In this document: one piece after another, positions 1 through 5,182 of the stretch
Numbering within the stretch: position 1 is the first letter of the stretch
Layout of the letters: each line of letters begins with the position of its first letter
Source: an uncultured Oscillospiraceae bacterium
GTDB taxonomy: Bacteria; Bacillota; Clostridia; Oscillospirales; Oscillospiraceae
Direction: 5' to 3'
Length of the DNA stretch: 7,162 bases
NCBI GenBank assembly: GCA_905205085.1
Contig: CAJLCG010000106.1
Coordinates: 1-7,162, forward strand
The notes under the pieces: model-generated
Told to the model about the DNA's origin: nothing
Seen by the model: only the letters and a program-made list of their open reading frames with translations
Database searches by the model: none
Made by a program: the position numbers and the translations under genes

Positions 1-1
1 G

Positions 2-67
2 CCCATGCGGGTCACGCTGGATGATGAACTGGGCCTGAGGATACAGGCAGAGCAGGAGGCGAAATGA
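2..67 (+). CDS. 3' end of an upstream gene (partial, unidentified)
   Basis: An open frame enters from the left edge and runs 21 codons to a TGA at 65-67. Its tail reads PMRVTLDDELGLRIQAEQEAK and is hydrophilic. The stop overlaps the start of the phosphoesterase gene in an ATGA arrangement, typical of translationally coupled genes in one operon, and the AGGAGG at 54-59 that serves the next gene lies inside this frame. That junction is the main reason to believe the frame is real. Too little is visible to name the product, and I do not recognise the tail. A chance open frame of this length at the window edge is possible. Confidence 0.5.
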   Translation, partial: PMRVTLDDELGLRIQAEQEAK

Positions 68-927
68 AGCACATCCGGAAGAAAACACTGTTAGGCACGG
101 CTGTTGTGGCCGGGGCAGCCCTCTTGGGAACTTGTATGTGGGCGCTGCAAAGCGCGCTGGGAATCAGCCAATATGACATCGCCTTGCCCCAGGGGATGGA
201 GGGACTGGACGGATATCGGATTGTCCAGATTGCAGATCTGCACAGCGCGAATTTGGAGCAGGAACTGGAACAGGCTCTGGAGCAGCTTCAGCCCAACCTT
301 ATCGTCATGACCGGAGATTTGGTGAACCGGGAGGACCGGGACTTTACACAAGCCCTGTCCACGGCGGCTCTGGCCGTTCGTTATGCCCCCACCTACTTTG
401 TCCGGGGCAACCACGAGGTGGATAACCCGGACTACGCCCTCCTACGCCGAGGGATGGAGGAAACTGGTGTCACCATTTTGGAGGACGAAGGTGTGGTACT
501 GGACTACCACGGCACAGCCCTGAACCTGGTGGGTGTGAAGGATGTCAATGCCTATCCGGGCAGCCGTTGGAAGGCCACGGTGGCCATGGGGCAGACGGCA
601 AAGGAGCTGTTTGTGGATGGAGCGTACCATGTGCTTCTCTCTCACCGGCCCAGCCTGCTGGAGACCTATGGAGCCTGTGGGGCGGATCTGGTATTCTCCG
701 GCCACGCCCATGGCGGCCAGGTGCGCCTGCCGGTCCTTGGAGCGGTATTTGCCCCCGACCAGGGTTTTTGGCCCCAGGTGACAGCCGGGGTCCATACCGC
801 CGGACAGGCCCAGGTGGTGGTCAGCCGAGGGCTGGGCAACGGTACGCCCTTCCCGCGGCTGTGGAACGGCCCCGAGCTGGTGGCGGTCACCCTGCGCAGT
901 GCGGAGAGTTTCCCGGAGAATGGTTGA
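64..927 (+). CDS. Membrane-anchored calcineurin-like metallophosphoesterase (YkuE/YaeI type)
   Basis: This 287-aa protein has the ordered metal-binding blocks of the calcineurin-like phosphoesterase fold: IADLH (D58, H60), GDLVN (D85), GNHE (N116, H117), LSHRP (H194) and GHAHGGQ (H214, H216), which normally hold a di-metal centre. The C-terminal SRGLGNGTPFPR segment (254-265) is typical of the YkuE/YaeI subgroup. Residues 8-29 form a hydrophobic N-terminal segment after a basic start (KHIRKK), so the enzyme is probably tethered with its catalytic domain outside the cell. There is no twin-arginine motif, unlike B. subtilis YkuE. Related enzymes include lipid-A-precursor hydrolases (LpxG/YaeI), but a Gram-positive host makes that substrate unlikely; a phospholipid or envelope phosphoester is an inference. 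AGGAGG at 54-59 and the ATGA overlap support the start. The first block has Ala57 where Ser is usual. Confidence 0.88.
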   Translation: MKHIRKKTLLGTAVVAGAALLGTCMWALQSALGISQYDIALPQGMEGLDGYRIVQIADLHSANLEQELEQALEQLQPNLIVMTGDLVNREDRDFTQALSTAALAVRYAPTYFVRGNHEVDNPDYALLRRGMEETGVTILEDEGVVLDYHGTALNLVGVKDVNAYPGSRWKATVAMGQTAKELFVDGAYHVLLSHRPSLLETYGACGADLVFSGHAHGGQVRLPVLGAVFAPDQGFWPQVTAGVHTAGQAQVVVSRGLGNGTPFPRLWNGPELVAVTLRSAESFPENG

Positions 928-952
928 CAGGCACGAGTCTCTGGGCCATAAT
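924..952 (+). promoter_or_regulatory. Sigma-A-type promoter for nudC
   Basis: A perfect TTGACA -35 box (924-929) is followed, after exactly 17 bases, by CATAAT (947-952), five of six matches to the TATAAT -10 consensus. The -35 box contains the TGA stop of the preceding gene. The expected transcription start is near 959, giving nudC a leader of about 45 nt. The site sits in the only gap between the two genes, which strengthens the call. It has been read by eye and not tested. Confidence 0.75.
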
Positions 953-995
953 AACAGGGTGAAAACCTGCTATATTTGGGCCAAAACAGAGAAAG

Positions 996-1001
996 AAGGA
1001 A
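996..1001 (+). promoter_or_regulatory. Ribosome binding site that fixes the nudC start
   Basis: AAGGAA lies 4 bases before the ATG at 1006, as part of a purine-rich run AGAAAGAAGGAA. The in-frame TTG at 976 would add ten residues but has no comparable site in front of it, and the extension does not look like family sequence. This favours ATG 1006. Confidence 0.7.
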
Positions 1002-1005
1002 CCAT

Positions 1006-1842
1006 ATGATCCAGGACATCGCACCCCACCACTACGATAACGCCTATCATCCCACCCAGCCCAAGGCTGGAGATCGGGTCTTTTTCTATCACGAGGGCAA
1101 CACCCTGCTCTCCGCCGCCACCGGCGAGCCCTTCACCTGGGAGGAGGTCACGGCTCTCATCGACGGTGAGACGCTGGAGACCACCTATTTCTTCCGCATT
1201 GACGAGACAGCCTTCCACTGGAGCCGGGAGGTGCCCCAGAGTGTGCTGGAGGCCGCCCTGCCCGTGAAGGATTCCCACTTCCGCACCATGCAGCCCGGGT
1301 GGCTGGCCTTCGCGGGCATTACCGCCAGCCAGCTGCACCAGTGGTATGGCAACCACCGCTTCTGCGGTCGGTGCGGAAAGCCCATGGAGCCCGACCAGGT
1401 GGAGCGGGCCATGCGCTGCCCTGTCTGCGGCAATCTGGTCTACCCCACCATCTCGCCTGCCGTCATCGTGGCGGTGACCCACGGTGACCGCCTGCTGCTC
1501 ACCAAATACTCCCGCCCGGGAGCGTATCGCAATTACGCCCTCATCGCCGGCTTTGCCGAGATCGGCGAACCTCTGGAGGACACGGTGCGCCGGGAGGTTA
1601 TGGAGGAGGTGGGCCTGCCGGTGAAGAACATCCGCTTCTACAAGAGCCAGCCCTGGAGCTTTTCCAGCAGTCTGCTCTCCGGCTTCTACTGCGACCTGGA
1701 TACTGATGACGAGACGGTGACCCTCCAGGCCGATGAGCTGGGGGAGGGAACCTGGTTTGACCGGGCTAACCTGCCCGAGGGAGGCTCGGCGGTGTCGCTG
1801 ACCCACGAGATGATCCAGCGTTTCCGGCAGGGGCCGGTGTAA
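1006..1842 (+). CDS. nudC: NAD(H) pyrophosphatase / RNA-deNADding Nudix hydrolase NudC
   Basis: The 278-aa protein has the NudC architecture. A divergent N-terminal domain (about 1-115) is followed by a zinc ribbon with Cys120, Cys123, Cys138 and Cys141, then a Nudix hydrolase domain. The Nudix box at 182-204 fits G-x5-E-x7-R-E-U-x-E-E-x-G-U exactly (G182, E188, R196, E197, E200, E201, G203). Ten residues further, S214-Q215-P216-W217 is the signature that separates NAD(H) pyrophosphatases from other Nudix enzymes. Known family members split NAD(H) into NMN(H) and AMP and can remove NAD caps from RNA 5' ends. After SQPW the sequence continues SFSSS, where the classical motif is PFPxS, so two prolines are serines; substrate preference could differ slightly. 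The gene has its own promoter and terminator. The enzyme is expected in the cytoplasm. Confidence 0.95.
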   Translation: MIQDIAPHHYDNAYHPTQPKAGDRVFFYHEGNTLLSAATGEPFTWEEVTALIDGETLETTYFFRIDETAFHWSREVPQSVLEAALPVKDSHFRTMQPGWLAFAGITASQLHQWYGNHRFCGRCGKPMEPDQVERAMRCPVCGNLVYPTISPAVIVAVTHGDRLLLTKYSRPGAYRNYALIAGFAEIGEPLEDTVRREVMEEVGLPVKNIRFYKSQPWSFSSSLLSGFYCDLDTDDETVTLQADELGEGTWFDRANLPEGGSAVSLTHEMIQRFRQGPV

Positions 1843-1860
1843 CTACATAACAAACGGCAA

Positions 1861-1901
1861 GCGGCCGGTGGACATATCTTGTCCTCCGGCCGCATGTTTT
1901 T
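1861..1901 (+). terminator. Intrinsic terminator after nudC
   Basis: GCGGCCGG (1861-1868) pairs perfectly with CCGGCCGC (1886-1893). After one T-T mismatch, GGAC (1870-1873) pairs with GTCC (1881-1884), leaving a 7-nt loop. Five Ts follow at 1897-1901 after a 3-nt spacer. It lies 18 bases after the nudC stop and separates that gene from the yqfC operon. Confidence 0.85.
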
Positions 1902-1920
1902 GTCCTCTGGGGCATAGAAA
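1892..1920 (+). promoter_or_regulatory. Candidate sigma-E (mother-cell) promoter for yqfC
   Basis: GCATGTT (1892-1898) matches the sigma-E -35 consensus KMATATT at six of seven positions. After a 14-base spacer, CATAGAAA (1913-1920) matches CATACAnT at all but two positions. yqfC and yqfD are known sigma-E genes in B. subtilis, and no good sigma-A hexamer pair is visible here. The predicted start near 1927 would leave a very short leader of about 14 nt, just enough for the ribosome binding site. The site overlaps the end of the nudC terminator. This is inference from a degenerate match. Confidence 0.4.
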
Positions 1921-1940
1921 TAGCGGGAAAGGGTGATGGT

Positions 1941-2216
1941 ATGGGGGGCAGAAAGGGAAGCCTGTTGGAAAAAACCGCCCAGCTGCTGGACCTGCCCGCG
2001 GACGCGGTGGCGGGGGTGCCCAGGCTGGAGCTGGTGGGAACCGGGGAACTGCGCATGGAAAACCACAAGGGTATCCTGGCCTATGGCAGCGAGGAGATCC
2101 ACATCAGCGCCGGCTCCTATGTGGTGCGGGTCACCGGGCGGGAGCTGGAGCTGCGGGCCATGACGGGGGTGGAACTGCTGATCACCGGGCAGATCGCCCA
2201 TATCCATATGGAGTAG
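1941..2216 (+). CDS. yqfC: Sporulation protein YqfC (YabP/YqfC family)
   Basis: The 91-aa product looks like YqfC: a short basic N-terminus, a region rich in beta-strand patterns (LELVGTGELRMENHKGI, about 29-45), a YGSEEIHISAG segment (48-58), and a C-terminal half with alternating hydrophobic residues ending ITGQIAHIHME. Full length for the family is about 90-95 aa, so it appears intact. YabP/YqfC proteins are small mother-cell factors of sporulation with no assigned biochemical activity. The start is ATG 1941, with AAAGGG at 1928-1933 seven bases upstream. The stop TAG is embedded in the yqfD ribosome binding site (AGGAGG, 2215-2220), implying coupled translation. The adjacent yqfD gene is the expected partner and strengthens the assignment. 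Confidence 0.9.
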   Translation: MGGRKGSLLEKTAQLLDLPADAVAGVPRLELVGTGELRMENHKGILAYGSEEIHISAGSYVVRVTGRELELRAMTGVELLITGQIAHIHME

Positions 2217-2226
2217 GAGGGGAAGC

Positions 2227-3465
2227 ATGAGGCAGGTGGAAAATCTCCTGCGGGGGACGGTAACGCTCACCGCCCGGGGTCCCTTCCCGGAGCGGCTGCT
2301 CAATCTCTGCGCCCAGGAGCAGGTGCCCTGCTGGGGGCTGGAGTGGGTGGACGAGCACGTGCTGCGGCTCATTACCCTGCGGCAGAAACTGCGGCGGCTG
2401 GAGGAGTTGGCGCAGCGTGTGGGGTGCGAGATCGAAATAGAGGACAGCAGGGGACTGCCCGCCTTCCTGCGGCGCTTCCGCAAGCGCTATGCCTTTCTGG
2501 TGGGTCTGGCCCTGAGTGTGGCGGCGGTGTGTTTTCTCTCTCAATTTATTCTCACCATCCAGGTGACCGGCAACGAGCAGGTGTCCACCGCCAGCATTCT
2601 CTCCCAGCTACGCCAGCAGGGGGTACGTCCGGGGGTGTACGGCCCCAGCCTGGACCGCAAGGCCATTGCCCAGCGGGCCCTGCTGGAGATGCCCGACCTG
2701 TCCTGGATGTCCATCAATCTCTACGGCACCAAGCTGGAGGTGGTGGTGCGGGAGGCGGTGAAGGCGCCGGAGCTGGACCGGGAGGAGGGGTACTACGATG
2801 TGGTGTCCCAGGCCGACGGGATCATTCTCCAGGTAGAGCCACTGGCCGGTGAGGCGCTGGTGGCGGAGGGGGACACGGTGGCTAAGGGAGAGGTGGTCAT
2901 CTCCGGCCTCATCAGTATGCCGCCGCCTCAGTACACCGACCTCCCCACCCGCTACTACCAGACCCACGCCCGGGGCCGGGTGTGGGCCCGCACCTGGCGC
3001 ACGCTGCGAGGGGTCATTCCGCTCCAGGCCCAGGTGAAGGAGTACACTGGGGAGGACCGCACCCTGTGGTCGGTGAGCTTATTTGGATTTTCCCTGGATT
3101 TTTTCCGAAACAGTAGCATTCCATGGGAGTCTTATGATAAAATAACCACGGTGTACCAGGGAGACCTCCCCGGCGGCCAGCGCTTGCCCATGATGCTTAC
3201 GGCTCAGCGCTGCCGTGCCTATGAGACAAAGAGCGTGGACGTGGATGTGGAAGCCGCCCAGGCTCTGGTGGAGGAGGGACTGGAACGCCGGCTCCAGGAT
3301 CTCATCGGCCCGGATGGACAGGTGCTGTCCCAGAATTTTACCGCCCGGGTATCGGACGGGATGCTGGAGGTCACGCTGAGCGCGGAGTGCCAAGAGGAGA
3401 TTGGCCAGGAGACGCCCAGCACACGGGAAATTCCAGAGGAGGACTCCTCTGCCGAACAGGAGTAA
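2227..3465 (+). CDS. yqfD: Sporulation membrane protein YqfD
   Basis: The 412-aa protein follows the YqfD layout. A cytoplasmic N-terminal domain (1-80) is followed by basic residues (LRRFRKR, 81-87) and a single membrane segment at about 88-110. A POTRA/FtsQ-like stretch comes next (VTGNEQVSTASILSQL, 113-128), with the family pattern LSWMSINLYGTKLEVVVREAV around 158-178. A lipoyl-like hinge follows: ADGIILQV, then EGDTVAKGEVVISG (196-227). The large domain is predicted to lie across the membrane. YqfD is a sigma-E sporulation protein, and clostridial family members act during engulfment, with a forespore-channel-like role suggested; the exact activity is not settled. The tail (385-412) is very acidic. 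AGGAGG at 2215-2220 gives a good start at ATG 2227. The 3' end also contains the ribosome binding site and a possible regulatory hairpin for phoH. Confidence 0.92.
   Translation: MRQVENLLRGTVTLTARGPFPERLLNLCAQEQVPCWGLEWVDEHVLRLITLRQKLRRLEELAQRVGCEIEIEDSRGLPAFLRRFRKRYAFLVGLALSVAAVCFLSQFILTIQVTGNEQVSTASILSQLRQQGVRPGVYGPSLDRKAIAQRALLEMPDLSWMSINLYGTKLEVVVREAVKAPELDREEGYYDVVSQADGIILQVEPLAGEALVAEGDTVAKGEVVISGLISMPPPQYTDLPTRYYQTHARGRVWARTWRTLRGVIPLQAQVKEYTGEDRTLWSVSLFGFSLDFFRNSSIPWESYDKITTVYQGDLPGGQRLPMMLTAQRCRAYETKSVDVDVEAAQALVEEGLERRLQDLIGPDGQVLSQNFTARVSDGMLEVTLSAECQEEIGQETPSTREIPEEDSSAEQE
3434..3463 (+). promoter_or_regulatory. Competing hairpins at the phoH ribosome binding site
   Basis: CAGAGGAG (3434-3441) and CTCCTCTG (3444-3451) are perfect inverted repeats, giving a 7-bp stem with a GGAC tetraloop. 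The segment ACTCCT (3443-3448) is also perfectly complementary to AGGAGT (3458-3463), which holds the phoH Shine-Dalgarno sequence and the first base of the yqfD stop. The two pairings exclude each other. Either hairpin 1 leaves the ribosome binding site free, or hairpin 2 (6 bp, 9-nt loop) covers it. The base pairing is visible; a regulatory role is inference, and terminating yqfD ribosomes would disturb both structures. Confidence 0.35.
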
Positions 3466-3473
3466 TCATACCA

Positions 3474-4454
3474 ATGACAGAACAGACCATCAGCCTGGAG
3501 CGCTTGGAGGATACCATCAACCTCTTTGGCTCCTTTGACGAGAATATCCGTTTGATCGAGCATGAGCTGGGGGTCTCGGTGATCAGCCGGGATTCCCAGC
3601 TGAAGGTGTCCGGGGAGGACCCGGAGCAGGTTCTATTTGCCGTGCACGCCATTGAGAACCTGATGGGCCTGGCTGCCCGGGGGGAGGCCATTGGCGAGCA
3701 GAACGTGCGCTATGTCCTCCAGCTGGTTCGGGAGGGCCGGGAGCAGGAGGTGCAGCAGCTGTCCGCAGGCGTGCTGTGCATCACCGCCAAGGGCAAGCCC
3801 ATCAAGGCCAAGACCCTGGGCCAGAAGAAGTATGTGGAGGCCATTCAGAAGAATACCGTCACTCTGGGCATCGGCCCTGCCGGTACTGGTAAAACCTATC
3901 TGGCGGTGGCGGCGGCAGTGGCCGCCTTCCGGGCCAAGGAGATTAACCGCATCATCCTCACCCGCCCTGCCGTGGAGGCGGGAGAGCGGCTGGGCTTTTT
4001 GCCCGGCGACTTGCAGAGTAAGGTAGACCCCTACCTGCGCCCCCTGTACGACGCCCTCTTTGACATGCTGGGCCCGGAGACTTACCAGAAGTATCTGGAG
4101 CGGGGCAACATTGAGGTGGCCCCCCTGGCCTACATGCGCGGCCGCACTTTGGACGACAGCTTCATCATCCTGGACGAGGCCCAGAACACCTCCCGGGAGC
4201 AGATGAAGATGTTCCTGACCCGCCTGGGCTTCGGCTCCAAGATCGTCATTACCGGCGATATTACCCAGATTGACCTGCCCGGGGACAAGGTGTCCGGCCT
4301 GCGGGAGGCCATGCGGGTACTCAAGGGTGTGGAGGACATTGCCATCTGCCGTCTCAGTGAGAGCGACGTGGTCCGCCATGTGATCGTGCAGCGGATCATC
4401 AAGGCCTACGAGGTGGACGAGGAGCGCAAAAACCGGAAGGACAAGCAGCGCTGA
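3474..4454 (+). CDS. phoH: PhoH-like ATPase (YbeZ type)
   Basis: The 326-aa protein is full length for the single-domain PhoH family. An N-terminal region (1-115) starts with the family motif LFGSFDENIRLIE (17-29). The ATPase core has Walker A GPAGTGKT (134-141), LTRPAVEAGERLGFLPGD (162-179), and Walker B FIILDEAQN (230-238). ITGDITQIDLPG (259-270) resembles a helicase sensor motif. PhoH/YbeZ proteins are cytoplasmic nucleotide-hydrolysing proteins linked to RNA metabolism, and E. coli YbeZ works with the endoribonuclease YbeY, which is the next gene here. ATG 3474 is chosen because family sequence begins there. The frame stays open 29 codons upstream, but that stretch overlaps yqfD and has no family character. 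AGGAG (3458-3462) is rather far from the start, at 11 bases, which suggests modest initiation. The basic tail KNRKDKQR is typical. Confidence 0.95.
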   Translation: MTEQTISLERLEDTINLFGSFDENIRLIEHELGVSVISRDSQLKVSGEDPEQVLFAVHAIENLMGLAARGEAIGEQNVRYVLQLVREGREQEVQQLSAGVLCITAKGKPIKAKTLGQKKYVEAIQKNTVTLGIGPAGTGKTYLAVAAAVAAFRAKEINRIILTRPAVEAGERLGFLPGDLQSKVDPYLRPLYDALFDMLGPETYQKYLERGNIEVAPLAYMRGRTLDDSFIILDEAQNTSREQMKMFLTRLGFGSKIVITGDITQIDLPGDKVSGLREAMRVLKGVEDIAICRLSESDVVRHVIVQRIIKAYEVDEERKNRKDKQR

Positions 4455-4467
4455 GGAGGAAATAGAT

Positions 4468-4962
4468 ATGGAGCATCAGATCATCCTGGAGACCGAGGTG
4501 GACTGCCCTGACGATGTACAGCAGCTGCTGGAGCGAGTCATCAACGCCGCCCTGGAAGCGGAGGGGGTGGAACTGCCCTGCGAGATCAACGTCCTGCTCA
4601 CCGACAACGAGGGGATTCACCAGGTCAATCTGGACATGCGTGGGGTAGACCGTCCCACCGACGTGCTCTCCTTCCCCATGTTTGACCTCCAGCCCGGGGA
4701 CAAGCCCGGGGAGGAGGACGAGGACCCGGACACCAGGCTGGTGCCCCTGGGGGATATGTGTATCTCCCTGGAGCGGGCCCAGGCCCAGGCGGAGGAGTAC
4801 GGCCACAGCGTGCAGCGGGAGCTGAGCTATCTGGCCGTCCACTCGGTGCTCCACCTGCTGGGCTATGACCACATGGACGAGGGGCCCATGAAGAAACAGA
4901 TGCGCCAGCGGGAGGAGGATATCCTGGGCACGCTGGGCATTGTCCGGGAGAATGATGGCTGA
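4468..4962 (+). CDS. ybeY: Endoribonuclease YbeY (16S rRNA maturation)
   Basis: The 164-aa protein has the YbeY zinc signature HSVLHLLGYDH, with His125, His129 and His135 as metal ligands. The conserved RPTDVLSFP segment (62-70) and the catalytic-pocket arginine equivalent (R58) are present, as is LGDMCIS (94-100). YbeY is a single-strand endoribonuclease needed for 16S rRNA 3' end maturation and 70S ribosome quality control. Its usual VHG before the second histidine reads VHS here (Ser126). An acidic loop (GDKPGEEDEDPD, 77-88) between the two conserved segments is longer than in E. coli and contains a 12-nt-period DNA repeat. GAGGAGG upstream (4453-4459) overlaps the phoH stop and sits eight bases before ATG 4468. 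Neighbours PhoH and Era are functional partners in ribosome biogenesis. Confidence 0.96.
   Translation: MEHQIILETEVDCPDDVQQLLERVINAALEAEGVELPCEINVLLTDNEGIHQVNLDMRGVDRPTDVLSFPMFDLQPGDKPGEEDEDPDTRLVPLGDMCISLERAQAQAEEYGHSVQRELSYLAVHSVLHLLGYDHMDEGPMKKQMRQREEDILGTLGIVRENDG
4691..4712 (+). repeat. Short tandem repeat inside ybeY
   Basis: AGCCCGGGGA occurs at 4691-4700 and again at 4703-4712, a period of 12 bases that keeps the reading frame. It encodes part of the acidic surface loop of YbeY (QPGDKPGE). It looks like a small in-frame duplication with no effect on the catalytic parts. Confidence 0.6.
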
Positions 4963-4965
4963 GAA

Positions 4966-4972
4966 AGGGAGG
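4966..4972 (+). promoter_or_regulatory. Strong ribosome binding site for the 53-aa membrane protein
   Basis: AGGGAGG lies five bases before ATG 4978 and four bases after the ybeY stop. A site this good at ideal spacing, directly after a stop, is the best evidence that the short frame that follows is translated. Confidence 0.7.
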
Positions 4973-4977
4973 ATACC

Positions 4978-5139
4978 ATGAGCGCCATGAAGATCAGGCT
5001 GGTCCCCATTGAGGAGGACGAGATCCTGGAGGAGGAACAGCCGTGGACGCTGACCCTGGGGGAGTTTGCCGCCATAGCGGCAGCCATTGCTGGGGCTCTG
5101 GCCTTATTCCTTTTGATCTGGAAAAAAGTCGTCAAATAA
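4978..5139 (+). CDS. Small single-pass membrane protein, 53 aa, function unknown
   Basis: I do not recognise this product. It begins MSAMKIRLVPIEEDEILEEE and has a strongly acidic patch at 11-20. One hydrophobic segment follows (about 29-48, rich in Ala, Ile and Leu), and it ends in a basic tail, WKKVVK. The charge pattern (acidic before the segment, basic after) suggests the C-terminus is inside and the N-terminus outside, or a small amphitropic regulator; this is inference. Evidence for translation is the AGGGAGG site, the tight spacing after ybeY and a clean open frame. In B. subtilis the slot between ybeY and era holds dgkA and cdd; this protein is far too short for DgkA (three membrane segments) and has no deaminase motif. 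The membrane-segment codons (ATA, GCA, GCT, TTA, CTT, TTG) differ from the CTG/GCC-rich neighbours. Confidence 0.75.
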   Translation: MSAMKIRLVPIEEDEILEEEQPWTLTLGEFAAIAAAIAGALALFLLIWKKVVK

Positions 5140-5140
5140 T
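5113..5140 (+). promoter_or_regulatory. Candidate sigma-A promoter for era
   Basis: TTGATC (5113-5118), four of six matches to the -35 consensus, is followed after 16 bases by AATAAT (5135-5140), five of six matches to the -10 consensus. The -10 box contains the stop codon of the small membrane protein gene. A start near 5147 would give a leader of about 36 nt. The stretch is locally AT-rich against a GC-rich background, as expected for a promoter. This would let era be expressed independently of the sporulation genes upstream. Confidence 0.45.
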
Positions 5141-5182
5141 TTACGGGAAATTGCTCGTACCCAATAGAAAGCGAGGAACATT

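Noticed and set aside
976..1005. TTG start for nudC
   Set aside because: The added ten residues are unrelated to the family, and the ribosome binding site clearly serves ATG 1006.
970..1806. 278-codon frame on the - strand, antisense to nudC
   Set aside because: It covers the zinc ribbon and Nudix box of nudC in reverse, has no family features and would face away from the mapped signals.
64..1842. Phosphoesterase plus nudC as part of a defence or nucleotide-signalling system
   Set aside because: Both are common stand-alone housekeeping enzymes, nudC has its own promoter and terminator, and there is no nuclease, sensor, toxin or mobile gene nearby to suggest a defence module.
3082..3145. AT-rich patch inside yqfD as an internal promoter for phoH
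   Set aside because: TATGAT (3133-3138) and TAAAAT (3138-3143) look like -10 boxes, but no acceptable -35 hexamer lies 16-18 bases upstream of either one. The patch encodes LFGFSLDFFRNSS in the middle of YqfD.
3387..3473. Extended start for phoH, 29 codons upstream
   Set aside because: The extension lies within yqfD, lacks PhoH sequence character and is not preceded by a good ribosome binding site. ATG 3474 matches the family start.
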